Below are positions 13,141 through 25,121 of a DNA stretch of 64,000 nucleotides, piece by piece; the first letter of the stretch is position 1; every line of letters begins with the position of its first letter. Both the position numbers and the translations under genes were made by a program. The DNA lies in assembly GCA_963854835.1 (NCBI GenBank), contig OY978527.1:42730040-42794039 (forward strand). The letters are read 5' to 3'. The notes under the pieces were generated by a model that searched no databases, was not told the origin of the DNA, and saw nothing but the letters and a program-made list of their open reading frames with translations. The DNA is from Megamerina dolium. Taxonomy: Eukaryota > Arthropoda > Insecta > Diptera > Megamerinidae.

Positions 13141-13424
13141 TAATAGTAATGCGAATTCATTATTTTAATGAAATTTTGGAAGTTGTGCAAAATGATCGCC
13201 CACGATTGTGTATAATAATATTGCCATTTGGTGTAAAATACATTACAGCAAGGAAGTTCTTGCAGGGCCCCAAAGCTGATGAGAATGATGGATGTTTAAG
13301 CAATTCGTACTTTAATTCAATCAATTTAGTCATTGTCCAAATATTTTGGTGTACAGGTTCACACTTTTCGAGAAAACTTATTTTGAATACTACGAATCGG
13401 AATTTTTCTCAAGAATTTACTCAT

Positions 13425-13595
13425 CCAATTCGGTTCCGAACGGCAGACTTTTTGTGACATCACTTTTTCTGATCTTTGTTACAGAGTTCTTTCAGAAGTG
13501 TTTTCGTGACAAATTGTTAATGCCGGAAGAGTTGTCAATTGCTTGCCAACAGGTGGGTACCATTCGAAAGAAAATCTTTTCGATATTAAAGTTGT
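13425..13595 (-). mobile_element. tRNA-derived SINE fragment (copy B), head missing
   Basis: The minus strand carries the SINE body only. It includes the GGTACCCACCTGTTGGCAAG segment, the TGATGTCACAAA segment and the CGTTCGGAACCG segment shared with the 18469 copy. It stops near 13595, before the tRNA-like head, so the promoter part is absent. Confidence 0.7.
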
Positions 13596-13599
13596 CACA

Positions 13600-15121
13600 G
13601 TCACACACAACGAGAAAAGTAAAAATCTTAAAAATTTTATTATACTGTGAGGGAAAATTAGAAAAGAATTTGTTGATCTTAATCAGCATAGGCTTGAGGA
13701 AAGACAGAGTACCTAAAGTACTGTCTTCAAGACCGTTTTGCTCCATAGGGTAAGGTTTTATTAAGGAAAGAGGGGGATTTGGAGCTAGTTATCTCGTAAC
13801 AGGTGGCTTATGATAGGTTTGTTGTTCACGGAGCCCCACTATTTTTTCCCGGAGAACATTTGTGTAGAACATTGTTTGGCGTTTTTCTTATCCGCTTAGT
13901 TTTTTAATTCAGCCTCTTTTGATTATCTGGTTTGGAGGCTGTAGAGGTAGTGATTTGAAAACATTTAAAAATTTTATTATTTTCAGTAGAAACTCTGTAG
14001 CTGCGGTACTTGAATCTGAATCTTCCTCTGTCAGGAATCTGAATCTTGTATTTTTTTTTTTTATTTACGCAAGGAGCGCTGCGATACGAAAAAAAAGAAA
14101 AAAAATCATTGTTTTTAAATAAATCTTTCCATAAGGGTTAAATGGATAAGGATAAGTAGGAGGCAAAGTGTATGACTCACTACCATAAATCTTTCCTCCG
14201 AAATATATATATTTTCTTTCTTACCCCTTTCCGTATCCACTCCTTCGGGAAGTTCCTCTTGAAATTAGCACCTCATAAGATATATGACGCTTCCATTAAT
14301 ATTTGATGTTCAATATTTTTCTCAAACATTACCTTTCTTGAGACCTCGAGGAGACATCCACACAAACTAAACCCCAGAATACCTGAAAATCAAAAAATAA
14401 ACGTACAGCTGCCCAGAGATCACCTCTGCGCTGAAGGACCAAAAACTATTAGTTTATCCTATCTATAATTTTATAGGCATATACTTACTACGTACCTCCA
14501 AACGTTGTCGTGCTCCTCTACAAAATGTTTGTTTCGCATAGATTTGCATCCCGACACTCCCTTAAATGGAAATAGGGAGTAATGATATTCAAAACATTTG
14601 TCGGGGAGTAAAAATAGCTGGAGATCCATAATATATTGGATCAATACATGGGCGCCCACGGAACGAAAACCTGAGTTATTATTTAGGTTAGCGCTAAATA
14701 ACATATTAACTACACAACCTTCAGCTACCGTCAAAGCTTTTCTACAATATTGAAAAAGATAAGGAAAATATACAAAATGCAGTAGCGATGTAGCGATTCG
14801 TGTAAGTCAGAATGAAAGCGTCACTAATATTGGATTCCAAAAAAAATGAACGTTCCATGTTTGCAAAACTCTATACTCTGCAGTTGTAAAAGTTTTCAGA
14901 AGTCAATGAATTCCGAGTAATCTATATGAGTAATGCAGATTATTCAGCAGTTATTTAATATTATTTCTCTCTCTTTACCAGTAATTACCCGTAGAGTATA
15001 TTATAGAGACAGTCCTTTAAAAAACCCACTAATCTAGTTTGGGCGTGTGCCAAGTAGAAAAACTGCGGTATAAAAATCAAAGTATATATTGGTATAGCAT
15101 TACTCTTAAAATTTATATATA
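13600..15121. other. Unassigned stretch
   Basis: About 1.5 kb of mixed composition. Parts at 13740-13900 and 14470-14740 are less AT-rich than the surroundings and might be old repeats. An 87-residue minus-strand frame at 14471-14734 matches nothing I know. I see no motifs or terminal repeats. Confidence 0.4.
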
Positions 15122-16033
15122 TCAGGTGTAGTAAAAAGTAATCCATTATTTTTCCAATAGATGGATTTAGTTATCTGTATCCCGCGTTATATAAGTGCGA
15201 TCGGATTAAGCTAGATGGCGTTAGAAGGATAGGATTTCGTACTAAATAAACTTTTCAGGCAGTTTTGTGATTGTTTGACCCAGTATTGTTTTAGCACGCA
15301 TCAAAGATGGACATCAGTAAAAAGAAAATACCCCATATTTTACAGTTTTTCTTCAATAAAGGCGAAAACGCCCGCCAGACGGCTAAAAATGTAAATAGTG
15401 TTTATAGTCCTGATACTATAACAACAAATCACGTGCAATTTCGGTTTCGTCGATTCGGTTCCGGTAATTTTGATGTCAAAGATGCACCACACTCTGGAAG
15501 GCCAATCGTTGAAAATATAGATAAAATAATGGAAATCGTCGAGTATGACCGTCATGTAAGCATTGTTTTTATTGCCCAGGAGCTAGACATTGCACAAAAA
15601 ACCGTTTGGAACCATTTAAATAAGGTTGGATACAAAAAGAAGCTCGATGTATGAGTGTCACACGAGTTAACGCAAAAAAAAACTCATGGACTAAATTTCC
15701 ATCTGCGAATCGCTGCCGAATCGCAACAAAATCGATCCATTTCTGAAGCGAATGGTTACTGGTGATGAAAAATGGGTCACTTACGACAACATCAAGCGAA
15801 AACGGTCGTATTCGCTTGAGAAGCTTAAGAGAAGCTTGTGAAAATCGACTGTTCCAGTTTTTTGCCAATAGGGACGAGGTTTCTATGAGAGTGGCATTAT
15901 CAAATTACCTTGAAAATGGCGACAAGTTATCGAACAAAACGGTGCATATTTGACCTAAATCGGATCATTCTAACTATGCTAAATAAAACCTTCAATTTAA
16001 TGCAAAAATAATGGATTTCTTTTTACTAGACCT
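15122..16033 (+). mobile_element. Internally deleted mariner element
   Basis: A mariner-type DNA transposon with recognisable terminal inverted repeats. The left end at about 15122-15154 (AGGTGTAGTAAAAAGTAATC...) matches the reverse complement of the right end at about 16003-16033 (AGGTCTAGTAAAAAGAAATC...). Both ends are flanked by TA-containing sequence. At about 910 bp it is shorter than the roughly 1.3 kb usual for mariner, consistent with loss of the middle of the transposase gene. Confidence 0.85.
15307..15953 (+). pseudogene. mariner transposase, internally deleted
   Basis: The frame starts at ATG 15307 with 'MDISKKKIPHILQFF' and has the mariner N-terminal HTH region, including 'RFRRFGSGNFDVKDAPHSGR' (about residues 40-60) and 'AQELDIAQKTVWNHLNKVGY'. 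The frame stops at 15652. In another frame 'MVTGDEKWVTYDNIKRKRS' (about 15751) gives the first Asp of the DD34D triad. The block that should hold the second and third Asp residues is absent. A C-terminal piece containing 'FFANRDE' and 'NGDKLSNKTVHI' ends at 15953. The V-T-G-D-E-K-W form is that of mariner proper, not Tc1. The gene is non-functional. Confidence 0.85.
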
Positions 16034-18252
16034 TATATTTTTAAGTATAGCAATATGAAAACCATTCAAAGGCTAAAGTAACTCTCGAGACAAATTTCAA
16101 ATGTCTGGCATATATACGTACTGGCCTAAATGTTTATTAATATATATGTGATAATAACGTGCATTAATAAACTTTTTATGTATTTGTTATTTATTTTTTA
16201 TTTCCTTATTCTTCAATTTCCTTTTACAAATCTTCAATATACTATTCTGTTCAAGAAAATATGCGCACATATCTACAGAATTGATCAATAACACATACAT
16301 TCTACAGGTATATAGTTCACTCATTGTGGGAGGATATGCACGAGTATACATGTTATACACTCTTCTGGCGTACTAAGCACTTTTCTGCATTTTATTCGTT
16401 TCGTCGCCGCATAGGTGCACATAGATGATACCCAAGTGAATATTATGGAAGTGTCTGCAGCGGCATAAATTCCATTAAGCCTGTTCTATTGTCATCAAGA
16501 TGTTCATCGTATGACTTTAGTGTAATTGTGTTATTGCAACGTTTGCACTTTCATTCACTTTATTATCATTTCAAGAAGTCGTTTTCTTAGCCTTTTTCTC
16601 GTCGTCGGAGGGGTTACTTACTTGATCTACTTTTGAATTCTTCAGTATTGATAATCATATGTTGGTATGTGTATGTATGTATAGTAGATATACACATATG
16701 TCCTGCTATGCTTATTTATATTTTTATTATATTTTTCTTATATTACTTGGAATAATTTACGTGTAACACATTTTGTTACGAACATATATACTCGAAGTAC
16801 AATATATGTATGTGTCGCTATGTACTGCATGTTACCGTCCATCCTTCGATAGATATGATATTCTTCTACCCACTCATGAATGCACACTTATGTACAACAC
16901 ACATATGTGTGTCATCCTCAACAATGCAGTTTACACCACAAGCATTTACAACAACACCACCTATACACACACAATCGCTCTAAAGTATTCTACGTATCTA
17001 GAAGCATTTGTGTGTGAAACCACAAAAGAATGTTGTCGGTGGCAATGTTGGAGTTTCTGATTGTTGTACTAGGAATGTATGTATGTATGTATGTGGAATA
17101 TTATTGTAGTTGTTGTTATTGTCATTGTTTGTGTTATTTCACTACCGCATATATGTACACTTATGCACATCCCCCTTATACTGAATAATTATTTAATGAT
17201 TTTATGCTTATGTTGATTACCTTTTCCTATATAACAATATGCGACATGCTGCTGGTCAATGCATTATACAAGTATGGATATTTTATGGGAAAAAGGGATG
17301 AAAGAAATAAATAAATGATGATAATAAAATGCATATATGTATAGGATGGTTAGTGAAATTACCATAGTGAAAAAAATCAATTACTATTGATTTTAAGTGG
17401 ACAACAAATAATCCAAGCTTCAGTAACTTATTTTTTTTATATAGACATTGAGGCACCTTAATGTATGATACATATGGTACGTATATTGATTTAATGTGGT
17501 ACCACAAGATCTGGTCTACCTAACTACCAACCAAACTATTCGTCAATGTCATAAAATGTTATTCAAATATTGTTCCAATTATAACACAAATCATTATTCG
17601 AGTAATAAAATTTGCATCTCTTTAATACATTTATGTACTATATATTTATTATGTACATATGGAAGCAGTAATAACATCAGATTATAACTATTATGTCAAT
17701 ATGAGTAAAATCGATGCTTAGTTGTTTGTATCATTTTCCTTCCCTCTACTGCATATTGGTACAATTTTAACAATCATGATATTGATATTGTCATATTGTT
17801 TTATTGAACAAGCAATGTAAATATTTCAAATTACATGAGTAATTATTTTAATCATACTATAATGGTTATCGTTTCAAATACCAAGTTTCAAGTATAGTGC
17901 ACTAATGACCATTAATCAAGTGAAATTATGAGTCCTTTCTAGCAACAAACATACAAGTACCATAGTACTCATCTATAACTAAACAATTTTCAATTGACTT
18001 GACTAAGTGGTGGTTATTATGTATAACAATAATATGCTTGCATTGATTACAATTTCTTTGAAAATACTGGTATTTGTACATATTTTGCAGTTCGGTTAAC
18101 AAATTTCAAATAATCAATAGAATTTTTAGTAATTAAATATTGCTTATATAAATGAATTAAATTGTACATCAAGTCTACTTACGCATTACATATTTCCCAT
18201 TTCTTTCACTTCCTCATTTTCTAGCAGCAAGCATACACATAAATATATATAT
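16034..18252. other. AT-rich stretch with ATGT repeats
   Basis: No gene recognised. It is rich in ACATATGTATG-type motifs, including an (ATGT)n tract at 17072-17091. Frames here are short and of low complexity. Confidence 0.45.
17072..17094. repeat. (ATGT)n microsatellite
   Basis: About five tandem ATGT units. Confidence 0.85.
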
Positions 18253-18391
18253 TGTAACGAGTATTGATGGTTGGCAGCATCGAAACGAATGTCATCAAAA
18301 AGAAATAGGCGATAACCAGACCAACCCAACGAGAAAGAAAGAGAAGAATCTCGACTATGATAAAGGAAGATTCTGAAGTATTGCCACAGGG

Positions 18392-18399
18392 TATAAATA
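18392..18399 (+). promoter_or_regulatory. TATA box of the candidate LTR
   Basis: TATAAATA, followed about 35 bases later by TCAGT, the arthropod initiator form. Together they suggest the U3/R promoter of an LTR element. Confidence 0.4.
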
Positions 18400-18468
18400 G
18401 GGCTATTTTTTGACAAATGAAATCAATCAGTCATCGCGCAAATATTGGTGCAGTGTCAGAGGCTCAAG

Positions 18469-18782
18469 GTGCCGTATCTCAGTGGTTAGTTTGTTCGCCT
18501 TCTGATCTATAGGTCGTGGTTCAATTCCCGGCTGATGCATAACAAATTTAATATAGATAAGATTTTTCTTTCGAACGGTACCCACCTGTCGGCAAGCAAT
18601 TGGCAATTCTTCCGACAGTAACAACTTGCCATGAAAAAGCTTCTAATACAACTTTGTGACAAAGCTCGGAAAAAGTGATGTCACAAGTGTTCTGCCGTTC
18701 GGAACCGGCTAAAATAAGTAGGTCCCTTCTAATATTGTCCAAAAATTTAAGACGCACAACAGTAATGGAAGAGAAGCTCGGC
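18469..18782 (+). mobile_element. tRNA-derived SINE (copy C), longest copy
   Basis: This is the longest and cleanest member of the SINE family here. The tRNA-like head has an A box TATCTCAGTGG (18475-18485, one mismatch to consensus) and a B box GGTTCAATTCC (18518-18528), spaced as in a tRNA gene. The roughly 240-bp body is unrelated to tRNA and shared with copies at 3491, 13425 and 35079. The 3' end is placed after GAAGCTCGG because similarity to the 35079 copy ends there. I see no long A tail. It would be transcribed by RNA polymerase III and mobilised by a LINE; which LINE is unknown. Confidence 0.8.
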
Positions 18783-18943
18783 CAATGAGCCCTTTGGGGC
18801 TTTAAGTGCCACATATTTATTTTTTATTTTTATCAGATGCAAAAGTTGCAAGTACAATAAATAGTTATTTTAAATAGTTGATTGTAAATAGGGTTGATTA
18901 AATAAATTGTTGCGCTATATAGTAGTACAAAATAAGTGTTACA

Positions 18944-21900
18944 ATTATTATTGACAGAATCCAATGATCGAACAAGGTTGATTCAAATAGAATTAAACGT
19001 TGACAATATAAAAACGAAAAAATATGGTACATAGATTAACCACAAAAAATTCACAACAAAATTGAATATAATACACTCATTGTAGAGGTTACTAAATCAA
19101 ATGTTTAGTTTTAGTCTAGTTTTTTTTATTATAATATTTACTCATATGCTCATATTCATCAAAAACACCCTATTACTTGTTCACCTAGTTTTCTCATTCA
19201 ATACGTTTTTCTTTAGCAATATAAATATGGTAAACAGTATGGTATGAATGGTTCATGAAAATATTCATGAGCCAAACAGACCCAAGAAATAATTTTCACT
19301 TCGATAATTTTTGCATTCCCCACTGTTATTTGCGTTGATTCAAGTTTCTTATGGAGGATATATTGTAACAGCAACGGAACAACAACGCTCCCAGTTTGAT
19401 ACTCCCAATTCTATTATCATTATAGTATTAGGATTGCTTTACCTTGATCGCAGAATGAAATCAACGATCTCATTTTTATTTTTAGCATGGCTTTGGCATA
19501 ATAATTTAAAAAACAACAACAAAATTTAGCAAATATAATGCCACAATTGTTTCGAACTGCAATGCAAAATTATTATGGAATCCTTAACAAAGCAAACACT
19601 TGCATTTAAGCTTATAGAAGTGTATGTTGCTACTCAAGTAATAGAGATGGGATGGTGGTGGTATATGCTAAGGTATCTAGGGGTCAAATTAAGTAACTTT
19701 AGTGGAAAATTGGCAATTCCTTCATATGATTTGAATGTATAACCTTCTTCTTCTTCATCATCCAGGGGCAACCAAGGCGTAGGTGCAGCGCAAAATAGTG
19801 TTTTTTGCATCAAACTTCCCCCTACGCAAGACCACTATGCGTGATGAAGAGCCACATCCTACTCGAGGTGATCCTGTTAAGCCGAATATAGTGGATCTAG
19901 ACCAGAGAAGGTTGAAAAATAATCCGATTGGACATGACCAGCAATCTATACAATTGAAATCAAAATATGCTTATAGAACAACATTTGCCTCGGATAAAAA
20001 TAAAAATAATGAATTTATAACCAACGCCTATTAATTTGTTCTTCCCAACATCTTCCAAGACATACTTACCCCTATCTTTAACCATTTGAGAACTTTATTG
20101 CAAAATTGACGTTTTTAGAAAATTCGCTCTCACCGTTATCAGGGTGTTATTAGAGGGATAAAATATAAGAACGATCTCGATTAATTTTTCTCGTTATATC
20201 ATCGTCAAATTTCATTTTCCCTATTCCGTAAGGTTAGTTCCCTACAATATGAATGTAAACATTACTGAAAATCGACTAATAATCTCATAGAAATCGGATA
20301 AAAATTAAGGTCACCTCCATGATATTTTTTCTTCAATATTTTTACTTAATATAAGTATATATTTATCTGCATTTCTTAGAAGGATCTCGTACAAAATTGT
20401 GATTTTATAAAATTTCCTACCCTACTATTCCCAGGATGCTCTTCCAGGTATTAAATATACGAACTCTAACATGTTTGCTCCTCAACATTTCTCCTGATTA
20501 TACTTTATTTCTATTTACCATTTAGTTAAAAAAATAAAACAATATCAGACATATGGAAATGTTTCCAACCTTTCTTCATGTATTTGAAATTACAATGTAC
20601 AATATCAAAAAAATATCATACAGAATATTTGAATACAGATATGTTTTCCATCAAAGGAATTTCTGTAGGAATAACGTCAATGAACGAATGCATTAGTATT
20701 ATTTTTTTTTTTTTAATATATTAATTAGTTTCAACTCTATGACTATATAGAGAAACAAATATTTACTTTATATGCTTACCTGTAATATGTATACGAGTAG
20801 TACATGTGTGCGTGTATGCTCATATAGCAGTCATAATTATAAATAAAAGTATGATTTATAATACCTCAAAAGCACAGTTGGTATTTTAAAGTAGCAAACC
20901 ATAGGATATTATCCATCATAATTAAAATATATTCTATACCATTTTCAATGATTTTTTTTTATGTATTTTATTTCCAACTTTTAATTAGAATTTGACTGCA
21001 TCTGTTTACATTTATTTACATTTCAAAATTTTTGTTTTTCATATAAATTTTATAAAATTTAATTAGGCTCTAAAATGCATTCAACTGCTCACATAAAGAA
21101 TACAAACGATTACATAGACTTGTATTACAAATTAGTGACTACATATTTAATTTGTTCTTACCTTATACGATATGTGCTTTACAAAGCTGGTAGCAATATG
21201 CAAGTTAAAGAAAAAATGCAAAACTGTTGAATTTTCCATGCTTTTATTTACAAAATTAATAAAAAATTTTTTCAACAATTTCTCTTCAATACCTAAGGAA
21301 AATATGAACAATATTCATTAACATATATACCATATGTTCCTTTGTTGATATAGTGTATGCCATAGGCTAATGCAATGCTATGGACTAAATCTGGTTGGTG
21401 AAATATTTTTTAAATAGAACTAAAACTATATTTACCGCAATTTAAATTATTTAATGTGGTAATTTTTGCAATAAATTTTGATTTTCTTATTGATTTGTAG
21501 CAATGTACCAAACTAACTATAATATCAAATATGTATTATAAAAGAGGCTATATTTGCAAATTTTTTAAATTATAATTATTTCTTAAGATATACATAGTTC
21601 CATCGGAGTAATAAGAAATAATAACCGTGTTTTATTCGGCAACTCGCTATCTCTGTGCTAATAAAACGGCATAGATATTAAGTTTCCCAAGCAGGGTTGA
21701 TTTGATTTAGATTTTATATATAAATTTCAAACAGAACAAATTTGACTTTTCCTATTCTTCTCAATTATATAATTTTTGACGTTTAAATAAGTAGATATCG
21801 ATAAGTAACATCTCTGTACAGTAGAAATAATATATGTAATTGGCAACATTAAACTAAGCGATTATGCTAATATTTTTAGAGTCTATAGTTATACTCGTTA

Positions 21901-22817
21901 AACCTAACAGCTTTGTTGTTATTTGACGTATAAAATATGTCTAATATATTATACAAAATTTAAGAAAAAAAAACAAAGCAAGTACATCATGAACTCGACG
22001 CGAAAGAGCCAATGAGAAGAATACGTGCAATTTCCAATGACAGCAAATCTATTGAAAAAACCTGCAAAGAAAAACCCAAAGGCAAACACAAAGTAAAAAG
22101 TATGATACAAAAAACGAAATGTCTACTTCCCGTAATTAATTAGAGTAGCAAATATTTTGAAGAAGTTGAGTTGTTCGTACATCATTTGAAAGCATTATTC
22201 TACAGCAATACCTGAAAAAATGAAGAAAACCATTATTTGTTTATTTAATTTGTTATTATTATGGTTTTCTATTTTTTATTTTTTTTTTTTGTTTATTTAT
22301 ATAAAAATTATTTTTTTTTTTTTGCATTCTTAACAATATAATATGATTATATATATTCTCTAATTCCAAGTCAGTTTAATTATCTCATCAAGTTTAGGTA
22401 TAACTTCAAAAGCCTTAAGTAATTATATACTTTTACGAATGTAAGTAAATATGTACATACTTTATAATCCATATACAAGATATACTTTGTAGTGGAATTT
22501 GTAAAATAAATTATATGCAATTTCTGTTCAGCTATTTGATTATTCTTTCATTTACTATACAATATGAATAAAGGACTGCTTCAAATTTTTGTTGATTTAT
22601 TAGATATTACATATAAATGGATATTTTAGACTAAACTTAAACCGCTATAACTTAAGAACTATTCAGCGTAGAACGACCACATTTAAGACAAATATGTACT
22701 TAGACTCAGTTATTTTTAGATGGTCGAGAATAGTGCATATTTCAACCACGTGTTGATTACAGTCAACAAAGGTCTGCCTATATCGGCATATATTAAAGAG
22801 ATGGATTTAAGAAATAT
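18944..22817. other. AT-rich stretch, nothing recognised
   Basis: Nearly 3.9 kb without a recognisable gene. A less AT-rich segment at about 19740-20040 contains an 83-residue plus-strand frame (19783-20034, rich in Asn/Lys/Arg/Asp) that I cannot assign. The remainder is AT-rich with A and T runs. Confidence 0.4.
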
Positions 22818-22853
22818 AACTTACTTACTTATACTTATTTATGTGGCCATTGA
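22818..22853 (-). mobile_element. RTE-like LINE 3' tail fragment
   Basis: On the minus strand this reads ATGGCCACATAAATAAGTAT followed by AAGTAAGTAAGT. That matches the last bases of the LINE at 11319-13130 (ATGGCCACATAAGTAAGTAA). Only the final few dozen bases of the element are present, as expected from an extreme 5' truncation. Confidence 0.65.
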
Positions 22854-22859
22854 TTAAGA

Positions 22860-24365
22860 TTGTGATAGTCAAATGTAAATTCGATTAAGAACATTATATT
22901 ACGTAGTCGTATATTTAACATTATTAGAAAGAAGAAACTCCTTTAAAAAAATAATAATACTGGAGTTGGAGTCTTATGCCTCATGTGTAGAATTAAACAT
23001 TGCGCTATGGAATGTACTAGAGAAAATTAATATATTTCCACATAATCATTAGGTTAAGATAGTTATCATTAAAAACGATGAGTGTCATATTTCTATAGCT
23101 TTACCTGCAGTCAAATTATAATCAAATTGAAGAATTCAAATAAAAAAATTCTATTTTTCGAATAAATAATATCAGCCACTATATTTTTAATACATCCATT
23201 TGTTCGTTTATTTTCTCTGTCTCTCTATCTCTCTCTTTCTCTGTTTTGCTTTTATGTGTCTATTTGTGAGACTTAATAAAAAAGAAATATATTTGAAAAG
23301 AATTTAGAGAATTATTAAACCTCAAAACAACAATGAAAATTACAACAAATACCAACAGCATAAACAATATCAAATGAACAATGGAAAAAAAAAATAAAGC
23401 AAAAAGTTTAAAACTTTTAATCTTACCAACAAACACCAAGCGAGAAATACACAATAGTGAAAATAACAACAACTACAACTACAACTACAACTACAATTAC
23501 AAATAAAATGTTCACAAGCAATTTCTTGTGCTCAACAAATATTTATTCAATAAATTCCATTAAGACTGGCAATTGGTTTGCTTTTTGACTTAAATGTAGC
23601 GGAAACAGTGCGAGTACTTCGAACAAGTATGTAATACATAATATTGTATATATGTAGGTAAAAATACTACCTACTTCCAGCAATAACAACAAAAGCAAAA
23701 GGTGCAGCGTGTAAATAATAATACGAAAAAAAAAATATTTTTTTATACTCATACGTGTGCTTGATTGTGAAAACTCCTTATTTTATCGGGAGAAAGAACA
23801 AAACTACAATAAATAGTACAACCTACTCATAAGCGTCAACTAAACCGCAGGACAAATAAAAACGAGACCAAACACAAGCAACTAATATTCGATTTTAAGT
23901 GTTGTGAAACAAATGCCAAAACAAAAGGCAAAACTCTGCAAATACACTCACCCAGAAGCAGTGCAAAAATATGAGAGACGATATTTGTAGCCTTTCTGCA
24001 CAATGATGCTATGAATTTAACCATTTCAAATAAAAACAAAATTGCAGGTAAATGCTCGTAAAACAAAAATTTGAAAAAAAACCACCTTAGCTAAACAAAA
24101 CTTTCTAAAGAAATGTATATCAACATCGCAATTGGCGTTAAATACAAAAGCGCTGTATGGCAAATCGTCTTGATGAAAGGATTTAGGAATATAATAAAGA
24201 AAGTGAATCTATTTTGTTATAGCAATAATAACAGCAACAGGGAGGTTTATTGTTTTTCTTCAGTAGTCATCGCAGAATTGTATCCGGAGTTTGTTCCAAC
24301 TTCCTTAAAACAACTCAAATAAACGAAAATTAAATTTTATATTTTCTATAAGGAATACTATATAT
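22860..24365. other. AT-rich stretch, nothing recognised
   Basis: No gene recognised. It contains pyrimidine-rich runs at 23215-23240 and an AAC/TAC-rich minisatellite-like tract at 23467-23500. Confidence 0.4.
23467..23500. repeat. (AACTAC)n short tandem repeat
   Basis: About five tandem units of AACTAC with one late change to AATTAC. Confidence 0.85.
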
Positions 24366-24500
24366 TACCCTACAAAAAATGCGACTTGCCCGGTATATGT
24401 CCGAGATCAGTCGCAAAGAAATATGCGCGACTAATCGCACTTTTGATCTCTTTGCATAGAATGAACTTGTTCCCTTTTGTTGGAGCATGTCCTACAAATA

Positions 24501-24606
24501 GACTAATTGTACCCTTTTATACTTTAACGGGTATAAATGTAGATTAGTCTATAAAGAGACTAATTGTACCCTTTCATACTTGAACGAGTATAAATGTAGA
24601 TTAGTC
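24501..24606. repeat. 57-bp imperfect tandem duplication with dyad ends
   Basis: Two units each start GACTAATTGTACCCTTT and end TATAAATGTAGATTAGTC. The unit ends GACTAAT/ATTAGTC are themselves inverted, so each unit could fold. The second copy of the element at 54603 has only one shortened version. Confidence 0.8.
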
Positions 24607-24890
24607 GCAAGGTTTAGCATTTTCATTCAATGCTTTATAATTCTCGACTAAGTTTTCATTTCAATTATTTGAAAATTTACACATTTTTTGCTCTTCGCCG
24701 CTATTCGAATCAAAATAATTTATTTTCAGTCGTTGCATTATAATTCTCAGATAAAAAATTTTTATTTTTTATACAGACTACAGATTAAACAATTTATTTT
24801 CATTCATTACATTATAAATTCCGATTCATATAATTCAAATGTACAACAAATAAAATCTACTCTTATTTTCTCTGTTGTTCTCCTCGGATT

Positions 24891-24966
24891 CGAACCTACG
24901 TACCCAACATCGTGTGTTTTGCTCTCGTATCTTCTATTACCGTCACTCTACCATCTACGCTAAACT
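24891..24966 (-). other. tRNA-like segment inside the TIR element
   Basis: On the minus strand there is a perfect B-box core GGTTCGAATCC (complement of 24896-24906). Upstream of it, TAGATGGTAGAGTG (around 24946-24961) has A-box form. The arrangement is that of a tRNA-derived RNA polymerase III promoter. I could not fold a complete cloverleaf by eye, and the acceptor ends do not pair cleanly, so I do not call it a tRNA gene. Confidence 0.55.
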
Positions 24967-25121
24967 GTAACATGTTATTGCTGACTTAAAAGCGCGTCAA
25001 TTGAAAGTGTAGAAAGTCTCTAAATATATTAATTAATTTAAAAATTGATCCCGACAAGATTAAACCCGGACTACTCTCTTTAGAGGTTAGTCGCTCATTT
25101 TTTTTTTTTTTTTGCAGGGTA

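Larger units (their letters stand above)
18253..18943 (+). mobile_element. Candidate solo LTR with a nested SINE
   Basis: The stretch begins TGTAACGAG and ends AAGTGTTACA, giving TG...CA ends with an inverted ATTGTAAC/GTTACAAT pair. Inside, in the right order for an LTR, is a TATAAATA box (18392-18399), a TCAGT initiator-like site about 35 bases further (18427-18431), and AATAAA signals at 18857 and 18901 near the end. A SINE occupies 18469-18782; without it the LTR would be about 380 bp. I find no matching second LTR, primer-binding site or gag/pol nearby. The flanking 4-5 bp are only similar (TATAT and ATTAT), so the target duplication is not proven. Orientation is inferred from the TATA and AATAAA order. 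Confidence 0.45.
24368..25119. mobile_element. TIR element with embedded tRNA-like segment (copy 1)
   Basis: A 752-bp non-autonomous element. The left end CCCTACAAAAAATGCGACT and the reverse complement of the right end (CCCTGCAAAAAA...TGAGCGACT) form terminal inverted repeats, and both ends are flanked by TA. The right end holds a 17-T run. Inside are a 57-bp imperfect tandem duplication (24501-24606) and a minus-strand tRNA-like segment (24891-24966). A second copy is at 54603-56118 and a 175-bp derivative at 61773-61947. There is no transposase frame. TA target duplication suggests mobilisation by a Tc1/mariner-type transposase, which is inference. Confidence 0.75.

Noticed and set aside
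14471..14734. 87-codon minus-strand frame in less AT-rich DNA
   Set aside because: I recognise no domain and no transposon ends around it; it may belong to an old repeat, but I cannot support a call.
19783..20034. 83-codon plus-strand frame with charged composition
   Set aside because: The composition is gene-like, but there is no motif, splice signals were not convincing, and no neighbouring exon was found.
24891..24966. Genuine tRNA gene
   Set aside because: Boxes A and B are present but the acceptor and anticodon arms do not pair well, and the segment lies within a repeated TIR element.
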